Source: Sipunculus nudus (lineage: Eukaryota; Annelida; Sipuncula; Golfingiida; Sipunculidae). From it: a stretch of DNA of 64,000 bases. Below are positions 20,151-32,200 of this stretch, piece by piece. The notes beneath the pieces are model-generated. The model ran no database searches and was not told where the DNA came from. It worked only from the letters and a program-made list of their open reading frames with translations. Every line of letters begins with the position of its first letter. The stretch's first letter is position 1. The translations under genes and the position numbers were made by a program. Where the stretch lies: positions 79,060,659 to 79,124,658 of the forward strand of contig CM049313.1 of assembly GCA_026874595.1 (NCBI GenBank). Reading direction: 5' to 3'.

Positions 20151-20775
20151 GCCCTCAGTTTGATAATTGACCACCAGTACAACTTCAGCTTTCCATGACA
20201 CCACCAAATATTTATGAACTTATACAATAAGTTTTATTCTTATATTCTTATATTCTTATACAATTGAGACAACCCTAGCTTAGGATAATTTTTGTGAAAC
20301 ATCAAATCATTCGGCTTGACAATTTCATTATAAAACATTTTTAATGTCGAAGCTGAAAAAGGAAAAAAATTACAAGGTTTTTGCCCGTTAAATAGGTCGA
20401 TGTAGGTTGCGCAAAAAAAACCTCAATTTCAAATATGATTCAGGTTTGCGGGGGTTAAATGAAATTATCGTAAATGAACATGTCCATATTTAACTTTCTT
20501 GGGATTCCTCCGGACTTTTTTTAATGTCAACCTGTGACCCTTAGCGGGATGCATGGTGGAAAAATAATTTATGTCTAAAGTTGTTCAAAGTGAAAGCCTC
20601 TTTTACTAGCCCATGAGTGGAATATCTATTTAAGGCAACAGAAGGGGTCCTTTTAAGGAGATCCAACTGGGTAATATAAAAGTGTAACTGAATGTGTAAA
20701 TTATATTATATTATATTATATATATATATTATTCCGAAATAATTATTTTTAAAATCATTAAGTATAGGTCTATAC

Positions 20776-20821
<46 letters not shown>

Positions 20822-21840
20822 CAAATATGCATAAAGTGATGTTCTAATATTTCAAAATTATAAGAAAAAAATCTATTGCTTTCTCATATTTTCCATTATA
20901 TAATTATACTAACACTTCAATGTACACAAGGATAAGGGGTGAACACGGATGTATCGATATAGTACACATTTGCTATATTAGTTTGTTTTTGTTCCTAACA
21001 AAATAGTCACGATGTCCAAATATCTATTATATTATTGACCGGGCAAACAAAAGTGACACAATGTAAAAAGACAAAAAAAAAATTATCTGGGAAAATGCAA
21101 AGTCCAAGTGATTTTATACTATTTAGACACCAAAGTAACTGATAAATATATAAGCTTTTAGTCTTACATTTTGGTAGTAAAATCTGTTCTGGCTCATTGA
21201 CTGTAATAGCCAGACTCATTGGACAAGAGATGTTATCATTTCTTATCATACAGTATAGAGCGCGTACCTCAACAAAGCATCTAAATTATATTCCTCTTTA
21301 GTCTAAAGCAATTACCGCATAAGAAACAATCCATATAGAGTGCTGTGAGGTGAGTGTTACTCTAGAAAACATATAATAGAATAAAACTCCTCGGTCTAGA
21401 AAGCAGAGAGCATAAAGCGCGTAATTGTAGAAATGACATAAAACAGAGACGGCCTGTAAAGCACAGAGCGCATACAATGACGTGTTCTTGATGTGTACTT
21501 TGCCGACATGTCCTTCATTAAGGTATGTAACACACGCTGTTCTCACCGGGGTTCCAGTAGACGGGACGCCTCTCTGAAAATTCATTCTGGGATCGCCTTG
21601 TTGTTGAGTGGGGCACTTCTACATCTACACAAACTTCTGAATTCCAAATTTGGTTTTAGCAAAACACTCGCACGACACTAGTTTTCTGATTTTATACAAG
21701 CCAAGATACGGCTCAAAATATTTATACAGAATTCTGCTGTATGCGTTTAACATATCGCAATCCTTTCTATATCAAGAACTATTCGACATTTAGCAAAGTA
21801 TCAAGGTAGATGAATTAAACACACTTTGCTCTGTTTTCAG
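20151..21840. other. Intergenic / upstream of the receptor gene
   Basis: No coding exon recognised. Holds a three-copy ttcttata repeat near 20235-20262, an AT-rich tract at 20700-20735, and a GA microsatellite at about 20779-20821. A splice acceptor (tgctctgttttcag) ends at 21840, so an upstream untranslated exon of the receptor gene probably lies here, but I cannot place it. Confidence 0.5.
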
Positions 21841-21852
21841 CAGCCTGCAGTC

Positions 21853-23784
21853 ATGAGAATGAATGGTGGAGAACAAGTTCCACCAATGGACACATTATGG
21901 GCAGACACCCACTATTTCAACATCATCCATGGCGCAGCCCTCGCCAGCTGCGGCGCCAGCATCCTCGCCAGCTGTTGTACCATCCTCTTCCTCTTCCTGT
22001 CTGAGCGAAAGTTGAAAGGTCGCAGCTTCCAGCAATGGACCACAGTGGAGCGACTCGTCATTTACTTGACCACGTACGACCTGAGTTACTGCACAGCTCA
22101 AATCTTAGACCATGCCTACTTTTTGAAGAATATATCGCATGCCCCATATTCGCTTTGCCTGACTTTCGCCTATCTCCACTTGCAGTTCGTGCTAGCCCAG
22201 GGACTCTTAGCGCTTTATGCAGCAATGAGCGCATGCGCGTTGGTATTTTGGCAAACGGACCTCTCCTTGGGAAGGCGAGACTGGCGCCTGTTATTATGCA
22301 CCCTTGGGTTGCCTTGTGTGTTTTGTACCCTTGGTGTGGTATTTGGGTATCTTGGAGCCAGCGGGGCATGGTGAGTATAATATTTTTCTGGACTCACTTT
22401 TACTTCTGTCACCTTTGAACCCGCCCTTGACCTCGGATCCCGTGATACCACATGCCCTGTAATTATAATCACACAGATTGTCGGAAATGATTTATGTTTT
22501 CGTTGAGTGGATTATGTGGACACTTCCCTGTTTAAGGTAGTATTTCTCTTCGAAATAAGGCAAGCTTATGTGATGTTATTTTCTTTCATTATAGAAATAT
22601 CAGTTAATGTTTTGTATAACTACTCGGCAGCCAATAAACTGAGCCCGGTTTATTAATTCTTCTAAATTTCGATTTCGCGAATACATGCTTATGTCGAGGT
22701 TACAAACGATGGTCCACTCAGGCACGATGGTTTTCTTCCTTGTTTCTCAGGCACGATGGTTTTCTTCCTTATTTCTCAGGCACGATGGTTTTCTCCCTTG
22801 TTTCTCAGGCACGATGGTTTTCTTCCTTGTTTCTCAGGCACGATGGTTTTCTTCCTTGTTTCCTAGGCACGATGGTTTTCTTCCTTGTTTCTCAGGCACG
22901 ATGGTTTTCTTCCTTGTTTCTCAGGCACGATGGTTTTCTTCCTTGTTTCTCAGGCACGATGGTTTTCTTCCTTGTTTCTCAGGCACGATGGTTTTCTTCC
23001 TTGATTCTAAGGCACGATGGTTTTCTTCCTTGTTTCTCAGGCACGATGGTTTTCTTCCTTGTTTCTCAGGCACGTGCCATTGCATGCATATGGTAAAACC
23101 AAAAACTTTTTAAGACCATGGAATATTCGAAAATATGATTGCTCGGTAGTTCTTTGCACATAGACAATGGAAATATATAAGCTCCATTGAAGCGAAATTG
23201 CCGTCTCGATAATAATAATAATAATAATAATAACATCATTATTGTCTATTAATAAACAACGTATTAAGAATAATTTGAAGAATATAATTAATATGGTTAT
23301 TATTTTGTGATATGTTAATTTTTCTAGGTGTGGTATAGCAAGGAAAGAAATGCTTGGAATGATCCTCAGTAACATTAACGGGGGCCTACTGATCGCCGTC
23401 ATCTCACTCAGCATCCTCAGTGTCCTGTTCATGTCGTGCAGCGGAAGGGTTGGGCCGGAAGCGGAAGCCGCGGATGACCTGGCTCAGCAGGTTAAATACC
23501 ACAAGTCGGCCAAGGTGATGCTGTTGTTGACCCTGGCATACATTCTGCGCTGGTGGCCGCTGGTTGTGGAGGGGCTGTGGGGGATGTGGTCACCACCGGA
23601 AGCCTGGCTCTTCATCCTTGTCGTCTGCTTCGTGAATCTCGGAGGATTATTTCACAGCATCACTTACGCCATCATGCGCAAGAAATACCCAACTGTTGTT
23701 AGCAATATGAATGGAGGTCAGTCATTGTCACAGCCATCTAGCGGAGAAACCGAGCCTCATTCTGTTGAAAATGATCAGATCTGA
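21853..23784 (+). CDS. Divergent seven-transmembrane receptor, two coding exons
   Basis: Join of 21853-22370 and 23328-23784. The intron starts gtgagt (22371) and ends tttctag (23327) and splits a Trp codon TG|G; the join gives exactly 324 codons plus stop. Seven hydrophobic segments are visible: about FNIIHGAALASCG.., IYLTTYDLSYC.., SLCLTFAYLHLQF.., LLLCTLGLPCVF.., LLIAVISLSILSV.., VMLLLTLAYILRWWP.. and LFILVVCFVNLGGLF... Asp in helix 2, Cys before helix 3 with WC in loop 2 (likely disulfide), RWWP in place of CWxP in helix 6 and HSITY in place of NPxxY in helix 7 suggest a rhodopsin-like receptor. No DRY motif follows helix 3. It should sit in the plasma membrane and couple to G proteins. 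Ligand unknown. ATG 21853 follows an acceptor at 21840. Confidence 0.85.
22721..23074 (+). repeat. 29-bp minisatellite in the receptor intron, ~12 units
   Basis: Unit of 29 bp around ggcacgatggttttcttcc, ending in a ttgtttctca-type block. Units are nearly identical. Long + frames over it (22685-23113) are by-products. Each unit holds a pyrimidine-rich tract followed by CAG, resembling a 3' splice site. Confidence 0.95.
23208..23232 (+). repeat. AAT microsatellite
   Basis: About eight ataataataa-type triplets within the receptor intron. Confidence 0.85.
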
Positions 23785-23814
23785 CAAAGCTTGTTTGATG
23801 TTTATTTAAGTTAT

Positions 23815-23820
23815 AATAAA
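23815..23820 (+). promoter_or_regulatory. Polyadenylation signal of the receptor gene
   Basis: AATAAA 31 bases after the stop codon. Another A-rich stretch follows at once. Confidence 0.6.
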
Positions 23821-25470
23821 ATATGCGGTGTCTGGGCCATTTAATATAAATATATTATTTTCTTCGTGATCAAGATGATCTAATCTGATAAAGTATCTTT
23901 TGTTGATACACGCCTTGTGCAGTGGTTTAGCAATGCATTAGTTCAGTAAATGCTTCAACCACAGTTTGCTATAGCAGAATTTACGGGCTTAAATCATCAA
24001 GTGGCGGGCATCTGTTATCTGGTACCAGTGAAATCAGGGTATCGCATTGTGCATCCAAATTAAACCTGTGACCTGAAACACATCTGGATTTTCATGGCAA
24101 TGTGCACGCCGCCTAGAGACGAAATCCAGCAGACCCCGCAATCGCAAGAAGATGAAGGAGTTACGCAAAGAATGTAGCATTTAACTACAACGTAAGAAGT
24201 GTCTCACGTTAATTCATTTGTCATTTATTTGATATATAAGATACACATAACACGATGAAAATATTCGGCAATTTTAGGGATTAAATCGTTTTAGAAATCC
24301 TAAATTGAATATATGTATATAATGAATATTCATGATTTATTTTCGTAAGGTGAGTGAAATCTATCCTAAAAGGGAATAATATATATGTGTATATGTATGT
24401 TTCTGTTTGTGCATTTTTACACTAGTTTCCTCGGGGAATATGTAGTGCGTTAGTATTTATGGACAATATTGAGTCTGAAATTTGTGAGGTTTTCTTTGTT
24501 ATTATATACCAACTAATTTCAAAATGCCGGTGTATAACCGTGTCAATCACTTTTGCGTACTTTCTATATAACATTGCATGGATTGATAGAACCAACTTTT
24601 TTATGTTCTACCTACCTAGCCTTCAAGGCCATACATTTTCCCGGTCACTATGGTCATATTTTTGGACATTTTAGCGAACAGATAATTGTGAGTAATGATA
24701 AACTTTGAACATCGGTACTTATAATAACATGTATATATGAATCTGGAACTGGTTATAAATAAAACTGTTATGTAGAGTACATATGAAGTTATCAGATCAG
24801 TTTTTTTGGCCACACGTTGTGTGATGAAAATGAATCAAAAGACTCCTTTTACTACAACAACAAGAAAAACAACAACAACTACTACTACTTCTATTACTAC
24901 AATTGCCAAAAAAACAGACACGTCAGTAGGAATAAACAAAAACCTACACTCTAAGAACAAAAAGGGTTCCATAAGTGTTCTTTGAAGTGAAAAGACCGGG
25001 GAAACTGGAACCATCTTTTTGGAGTGATATATTTGGTTTAAATCTGATGTCGTTTTTTTAATTTTTTGCTTTTACGCCACTTTTACCACTTGAACATGTC
25101 AAACGAGTCTAAAGTTTATCATGTCCCTGGGTTTTGCTTCATCATACAATAAAGAGCTTGTAATAATCAATTTAAAGAAAATAATGTCAAGTAAGTTACA
25201 AATACTGATTTACCGAGTTACTGATTTACGAAACACTAAACACCAGATAGATTTTAGAAGAAATGCTAAAGGAGGTCTAAACAAACACAGTGCGAGTTGG
25301 TGGTAATTTATGTCGCAACAGTACATTAACTGACATTTTTTAAAAAACAAATGACAGTTAAATGAAAGTTAATCAAACACGGGTTCTTAGAAAATACGTA
25401 ACCAGTAATAACCTGTTTAAATCCTCTTCTTGATGCGTTGATGTTTGAATGAATGTGTATTAAATATTGA
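23821..25470. other. Noncoding gap after the receptor gene
   Basis: Contains short ORFs only. Noted items are an aac/act triplet tract at about 24855-24900 and a small inverted-repeat element at 24951-25028. Confidence 0.5.
24951..25028. mobile_element. Possible 80-bp miniature inverted-repeat element
   Basis: The left end CACTCTAAGAACAAAAAGG and right end ending CATCTTTTTGGAGTG are imperfect inverted copies, with GGTTCC/GGAACC also mirrored. No clear target duplication. Confidence 0.35.
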
Positions 25471-25474
25471 AAGG

Positions 25475-25711
25475 TTATTCGACCAGTGTTGCCGATAACT
25501 TACGTTTAAATTTATTCACAGTAAATTTGATAACGTGACGCAAATCATCCATTTTTTCAAAAGATTCATAAACTACTAGGTCATTGTTATTTAAATCTTT
25601 GCATAAAATAGGTTTTACAGTTTCATCAATAAAGAAGCATGTATTGCACTTGTAATCAGTAACTGGTGTGACTACAAAGCCACATATATTTCCTGAGATT
25701 TTCACCACCAC
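25475..25711 (-). CDS. Hypothetical 78-codon frame
   Basis: A non-repetitive minus-strand frame with varied composition, containing CNTCFFIDET and ending LSATLVE. I do not recognise it. Upstream on the same strand, catagacag could be a splice acceptor, so it might be a terminal exon or a transposon scrap. No polyadenylation signal stands out. Confidence 0.2.
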   Translation of the reverse strand: MVVKISGNICGFVVTPVTDYKCNTCFFIDETVKPILCKDLNNNDLVVYESFEKMDDLRHVIKFTVNKFKRKLSATLVE

Positions 25712-25954
25712 TGTCTATGGTCACTTCATGGCATAACATCGTAAACACGACTGTAGTCCAATCTTTTGGGGGCAGATGTGATTTGTGATTATAAAATGTA
25801 CAACCAAAATAGCGACTCATAAAGCTCATAATATCAATGACTTTAAAGTAAATATATATGTATTATTTATGCTCATTAAAAAAATGCACTGCAGCGATTG
25901 TTCTGCACATTGACCTAATCTGTGGATTACAAATTAATTTGAAAATTCCAGATC

Positions 25955-25956
25955 TC

Positions 25957-26025
<69 letters not shown>
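25955..26025 (+). repeat. CT then TA compound microsatellite
   Basis: A CT tract followed directly by a TA tract. The same compound pattern recurs at 26140-26212 between two SINE-like copies. Confidence 0.9.
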
Positions 26026-26030
<5 letters not shown>

Positions 26031-26133
26031 AATAAACACGCCGGTTCATTGTTTTTGAAATGGAACATGTATACACAGAAGAGTCGGTTCACTGCCGATG
26101 GGAATCGAACCCTTGACCTCACTCTCCTTCTCT
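26026..26133 (-). mobile_element. tRNA-derived SINE fragment, copy 1
   Basis: Read on the minus strand, ggttcgattcccatcggc supplies a B-box-like motif followed by gaaccgactc and cacgccggttcatt on the plus side. It is about 85% similar to copy 2 at 26215. The tRNA head is cut off by the following microsatellite. Confidence 0.5.
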
Positions 26134-26136
26134 CCT

Positions 26137-26139
<3 letters not shown>

Positions 26140-26212
<73 letters not shown>
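26140..26212 (+). repeat. CT then TA compound microsatellite, second
   Basis: Same composition and order as 25955-26025. Confidence 0.9.
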
Positions 26213-26213
<1 letters not shown>

Positions 26214-26345
26214 GAATAACCATGCTGGTTCATTGAATATAGAAATGGAACATGAATACACAGAAAAGTCAGTTCACTGCCTATGGGAATCGAACCAATG
26301 ACTTCACGATTGCCGGTCGCCTGCTCAGGTGCGCTACATTAAGTG
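26213..26345 (-). mobile_element. tRNA-derived SINE, copy 2
   Basis: On the minus strand it reads tgtagcgcacctgagcaggc (A-box-like), then ggttcgattcccat (B box), the layout of a tRNA-derived SINE head. The body then runs into the TA/CT microsatellite as its 3' tail. Confidence 0.55.
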
Positions 26346-26383
26346 TGAATCTAAAGGTTTTATACCCACGTTAAGTATACAAG

Positions 26384-26558
26384 ATGAGGCCATAAAAGAT
26401 AAGCACACGCGGAGAGTTCATAAAAAATAAGCACACGCGGAGAGTTCATAAAAAATAAGCACACGCGGAGAGTTCATAAAAGATAAGCACACGCGGAGAG
26501 TTCATAAAAGATAAGCACACGCGGAGAGTTCATAAAAGATAAGCACACGCGGAGAAGT
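26384..26558 (+). repeat. 28-bp tandem repeat, about 6 units
   Basis: Unit of 28 bp built from agttcataaaagataagc and acacgcggag. Copies differ only at an aaaaat/aaagat site, so the array is recent or homogenised. Confidence 0.92.
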
Positions 26559-26559
26559 T

Positions 26560-27087
26560 CACTGTTTATCGCTGGGCACATTTTACATGTTAACAGAATA
26601 AAAAAAATTAGTGCAATATTTAAATTTAAAAAAAAGGATGCCCAATATTGACTTTTTTCTCAAAAGGGCCATAATAACCACAATTTAACGTCAGGTTATG
26701 TTGATGGACACAGGAGACAATTAGAATTATGTTTTACATTTAAAGTTTAATAGCTACTTATATGGCGGAGATGGCAGATTGTTTCATTTCATATTAGTCA
26801 TCTTATGCATAGGTCTTCAACATGCTATTTTACTTGACCCTTGTTCATTGGCTTCTGGTAAAGTGTCATTGTTATGTTTGCATGAATCGTCAGTACTAAT
26901 GCATTCACCTTACCTTCAGTATACTATGACAACTGACTTAGATAATTGAGACATTTGATTACCACAGTCTAACACGCTTGAACTGATGTATAATTCTGGA
27001 AGTATCACCAAGGTGTAGCACCCGATCCAGATTTCGCCATGTCTTGTTTGGTTCCTACTGTCCTCATAAGATGCTTATTACCGATTT
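26560..27087. other. Noncoding, 3' side of the minus-strand gene
   Basis: Probably 3' UTR and flank of the gene ending at 27088. On the minus strand ATTAAA lies at 26746-26751, a possible weak polyadenylation signal. Nothing else recognised. Confidence 0.35.
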
Positions 27088-27834
27088 CTAAGGGGTATCT
27101 TTCGTCTCTGGAAACTGCTTATAACCTCCTTGGCCCAGTCCCAAAAATGATATCTTATATTTTGATCTTCTTAAAATATACCAAATGGCTCCAATGAGGC
27201 AAAGTACAGCAAGGCCAACACAGATCCCGAGAAACACGTTTCCTGTGAGGTTGCTGGACTCGTCCGATGTATCAGTTCCAAGATGATCTGCCGTAAAGTA
27301 AATAATTTTATGTTACTGTACTGATCATAGAATATATAATCTTAACCGCTATCTTTAAAATGCTAACACACATACACACTTAGTAATTTAGTAATACATA
27401 ATTTAAGGACGCACGTAAAAAGTTACATCACGTAAGGCTATCAGTAAATAAATCCCTCTTCCTGACAGAAAAATAGCTTTCAACGGGCGATTAATAATTC
27501 AACAAAACGTGTATAGTACTAGTACTCGCCTTTTCTTGTAATTAACAGAGGATGATTTGGCGAAACCTACCTTTGTTATAAGAACTGGAATTTTCCCGAC
27601 GAACTGACATGAAATGCAAATACAATTATAAAACAAATCATCATTACATGTTAATATTTAATATGCGTACCTAAAACTATAGATATAAATAGTTTGACCC
27701 TAAAAATTACTGGATCCTTGGTTAGAAATGATAAAAACATAACAAAGAACATCAGTTTTCGTTCTATGTAAAAAAAAACCCTGGTAGAATATTGTAATGC
27801 AATATATATATATATATAATGTATATATATATAT

Positions 27835-27891
<57 letters not shown>

Positions 27892-29248
27892 AAACAATAT
27901 GTTTACCGCAGTGAAGAAAATGTTCATATGGTCCAAACACTGCCTAAGAATGTTTCCACTAGCTGCGCCTTAAGAGGGAAACTTTTAGGAAAACTTGAGA
28001 ATGCAAATGCCAAGTGTTACTGGACTGACCATTAATTCAGTTGAACGCCAATACCTCTCTACCTGGATTAATACCTCTTTTACTCACCTGCAGACCCGAC
28101 TGAAGTCGGAAGCAGTGAAGTGGACGAGCATTTTATGGTGACCCGAGGTCAAAACCTTTTCAAAGACAGTCCCGCGAAGACACATCTTTAGCTCTGTCAT
28201 AGTACAGCGGCCGCTGACTATTACCGCCCCTACAAATACGGAGATCTGGTGAGAGACTGCATGAAAAAGAATGTTCAATAAGAAAATACACTGTTTACTT
28301 TTTGATGCTTACTACTCTTTTCATCATCTAAAAAATTATACGGACTTATTTCGAAAAAAAGGAACTTAGGAGGATCTGGATTATAACAGTGAAAAACGAG
28401 ACATCTGATTTTCCAGGATAACATTAATGAAGATTTATTTAGTAATGACACTCATCTCTCTTTGCTGCAAACATCAATTCTAAACTATCCCCGAAAATGC
28501 AGGAAGCCTCCTAAATCCATGGACAAAATTACGTGTAAATCTATATTCCTGACCTGATGTGATAATTGTTATTATAAAGTAGAGTTATATCTACAATGTT
28601 ATTTTAACATTATTACACCCAAAGTACAAAAAAACAAGGATATTTTATTTTGTGATAAATAAAGCAGAAAACATTTGGTTGTTAAAATATAAAAAAATTA
28701 CGTGCATATATCTGTCGTACATATTCATTTTTATTGACACATGGTACGAGCTGTGCCATGAACACCTAAGTATGTGCATTTCAATTTATCAAGAACACGG
28801 TGAAGTTACACATTGCAGATTGCATGATTGCTTCTGATGTGTACATTTTAGGTTACAGTTGACGTATGGTACATGCAACATAATTTAGATCTATCATTGA
28901 TGGCCAAATTTTTTCCCGACTATTTATTAATAAAGATATATTTATATAATATATTAATGTAAAGAGCAAGAAATACGCCTTTTAGATAGAGTAACTTATA
29001 TATTAAATAATTAAGTTTATCTAAACGGTCTCACTCTTGCTCTTCACCTTCACTTTGGCTACAGAGTTTCGATAGTTGACCCCATTTTATACCAATGGCA
29101 TTATATCTGTCCACTGACTTATAAATATAATTATTCCATACAAAGGCTTTGTTTTTGCGTTCAAATATGATATGTGCCTATGCTCACCGGTACCGAGGCA
29201 TAAAAACGTTAATAAAGGTGCGGTTGGAAATCTCATCTTCATTGGCAT
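27088..29248 (-). CDS. Small type I membrane protein gene, multi-exon
   Basis: Exon 1, 29248-29188, starts ATG and encodes a signal peptide (MPMKMRF..PLLTFLCLG), with donor ACCG|GTGAGC. Exon 2, 28256-28088, has acceptor ttcatgcag and donor CTGCAG|GTGAGT; its open frame matches the phase left by exon 1 (V codon G|TC). The terminal exon, 27287-27088, has acceptor cggcag and encodes a Ser/Thr-rich stalk with NLTG (glycosylation site), a membrane helix VFLGICVGLAVLCLIGAIWY, RR stop-transfer and a ~25-residue tail ending ETKDTP. A 33-nt exon at 27603-27571 (acceptor tgtcag, donor AAAG|GTAGGT) joins the last exon in phase. Phase from exon 2 to these does not fit, so at least one exon between is missing from my model. 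Likely a cell-surface protein; family unknown. Confidence 0.65.
27800..27890 (+). repeat. TA microsatellite in an intron
   Basis: Long TA tract with a few interruptions, within the presumed intron between exon 2 and the 33-nt exon of the minus-strand gene. Confidence 0.9.
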
Positions 29249-32200
29249 CTCAGATCTGAGAAGATAAAAGTACAGATTGTAGTACAGTTAGAAAGTACAA
29301 CAGAAGTTGTGAATGAATGCAATTGCGTTACGAAATCCTTAATTCGGAGATAATATTCTGTCATTAAAACTTATCTAAGCAACATGGAAACAATATTGTA
29401 GACACAGAAGAGTCGGTGTCTGTAAGGGTGCTGTCACACGTCCCGGTTTTATTTCACAGTTACCCAATTTGCTTATCAAACCGGGATGAATCTATTCTAC
29501 AAGGAATGTCTGGCATGAAGACCAAAAGCGACAAGTAGACAATTAGTCTGAGGCTGAGGAGCCATAGATCTACCCACAGGTACGGAGAACGAGGAAGAAG
29601 ATTCTCCAAAAGATTCATAGCAAGAGGCCCGGCCCCAGGATCAGAGGTGGAGGAGGAGGCGGAGATGCGACAAAGAAGTCTCATTACATCATTATGAATG
29701 TAAGAGAAGGATGCTGGGGTCAGCATTTGCATAAAACTAAGGACTCGACTCAACACACCTGAATCAACAGAAGAGGCGGCACATTCAATGTAACAAAATT
29801 GAGACTCACCAGTGTCAATGTCACCAGAGGACGGTGACTTAGTTATGACTTAGTTATATTTGAGCAGGGAGTATGACCAAATGATTGGTTTGCTTGTTTA
29901 TTGTATATGAGTATAGATGTTTAGATATAAATGTGGGAACATTAGTTAGTGACAGCATGTGTTTCGTTCAATGTCGAATTTAAGAAGTTTAGTAGTACGA
30001 AGCCACACCTACCTCTTTTGGTGTTTCTTTCAAGGCAACTTAACTCTGTTTAACGGTGTCCATAGTAACTATCGTCTGGTATAGACATTAAAGCATCAAC
30101 ATGTTTTGGTTAATTTTCTAAGGGTGTTATCTCAAGGGGCGAAACCGCATTAAAATTCATGTTTATGATGGACATTCAACGTGGATGGATGTGGTGATTA
30201 GACAAGAAGCAAGACGGGGTTGTGACGTGAGCAGTCGCATATAAGCAGTAGGTACAAAGAATTCTTTAGAAGGGTTCACGCAGCGCCAGTTTGGGTTCAG
30301 TCTGCTAGATGTGTCAATACAGCTGAAAGTTGGCGTCTATCTGTGGTGACAGTCAGTGTCTGGGGAAGATCTTTTGTTTCCCTGAAAAGGAAGATATGTC
30401 GAGATATTGTCGCTTTATGTCGGAGGACTGGCATTCTGTCGATGTGATACCCGTGTTAGGTGCTTCCAGGAACAGACCTAGGACTGTATTGAGAAGCGAA
30501 ACTACGTAGGGCTGGAATATTCCAGTAGACGTCAGCTGTGGGAGCCTTTGACTCGCGGCTCATCCGGAACATTCTTTGCGCGCCACAAGAACAGAGATTA
30601 CGTACGTTAAAACGGATATACTACTGGGATAAAATAAGTTGTAAGAAGGATCCTCTTGAATCCTTGTGTGCGTGTGTGGTACCAGGGACGTTCTGTATAT
30701 ATATGTAGAACAGCTCCGGACCACGTGAGGGCTTCAGTCATGTGACCAGGTGATTTGTCAGCATGGACTATACCCTGTGTAATGTTTCAAAGGAATCGGT
30801 GTATAGTTGTGCATTTCTCCAGTGATTGCTGGTGGTAATCCTCACAGAGATGTGTGAGTAACTTATTTCTCTGTTATTAAATTTTGTTTTTTTTACACAA
30901 GTTTTAGAGTTTTTATGGTTTTTATGAGTTTGATGGTTTTATGAGTTTTTTAGAGTTGATTTGACTGTTAAAAAGAACCTTGACGTTCACATCCCCAGCA
31001 GTGTGACAGTCATTAACCCCAAATAACTGATATATATATATATTATTTTACATATCAATCTTTAAATATATCTTGCCTATTCAGGTTTCCCCATCCGGAA
31101 GATGACAAAGTTTAATTTATATAAATTGATATAAATCTCCAATTCCTGAAGAACAATTGCATGAATTGGTAAAAAAATTAAGGTTGATCGAAGATCTTCC
31201 ATTGCTTTGTCTAGCACGGAAGACTGTAGGCGAAAATGGTTTCAACCTAGTTGCCTGAGAGTTTCGAAACCTGGTGACGTTGACCTTGGTTTTCAGGGTT
31301 TAATCTACGGAAACTTTTGTGAACCCTTTTACTGCTTTGATACTCCATATCTTTTTCTTCAAATTTGATACACCAGTTGTTTCTACCAAGATCTCGGATA
31401 TATTAGAAAAGCGATGAAACTGACCTTGGACATCAATGTGAAATCAGCCAAAACATGGGCTTTTTTAAAACCCATAACTTTTTTTTAAGTACTGAAATTT
31501 AGATACACTTATTGTTTCAATCAAGTTTTAGGACAAATTGGTGACTAACTGTCGTGACAGAAAGGGGCCTATTGTAAAGGGTACATGCCCCATGTCAGGT
31601 GATAATACGGCATCTCCGATGCCGTGAGAGGTCTAGTTCGATATCCTGTGATATATATTCCCGATTCGAGAACACGTAGCATGTTGATATTATGTTGGCA
31701 TTCCTTTTAGGACACTGGCTATAGCGATCTTTACATATATATAGTATGGTGCATGAACAATGCCAATGTGATATCGCCTTTCTGTACGGTATATGCTTTT
31801 GGTCCGGAAGATTGGTTGCTGGCTGTACCTCTGAACGACTCAACTGCACACGATTTTTTTCTGACACTGTCAATGACCAAAAGGTGAAGGCGAGTGGAGC
31901 CGACTCTGGCCGAGTCGCGTCATTGTACGCATACATGTGGCGATGCGACTCACATAAACTCGAAAGAACATATTTTGAAATGCTCAGTCGTATCGCAAGG
32001 TGTATGCTGGGCTTTAGACCATAGCAGACCCTCCTGCCGCCATACCTTTAACCCGACCATAGCAGAACCTACTGCTGCCATACCTTTAGCCTGACCACAG
32101 CAGAAATGTGAGAATAGCCCTCATTATCAGGGGTGTAATCAAAATCTACGAAGTAAAAAGGCATATACATGCCACTGAATTGCGTGAGAATTTCTTAAAC

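Noticed and set aside
22035-22472. ORFs in other frames over receptor exon 1
   Set aside because: Shadows: the receptor frame has seven hydrophobic segments and exact splice phase, the others do not.
22685-23113. ORFs of 118-142 codons over the receptor intron
   Set aside because: Entirely 29-bp minisatellite; repeated peptide in two frames, located in an intron with good splice sites.
26028-26301. ORFs of 63-81 codons
   Set aside because: They read through CT/TA microsatellites (Ser-Leu and Tyr-Ile runs).
29427-29970. Possible Harbinger-like element (gtgctgtcac ... gtgacagca ends) with a minus ORF 29460-29756
   Set aside because: Only nine bases are mirrored, there is no target duplication, and the ORF shows no transposase or MADF motif.
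31595-32024. Overlapping ORFs of 113 (minus) and 92 (plus) codons
   Set aside because: They overlap on opposite strands with no domain, splice or polyadenylation context; likely chance.
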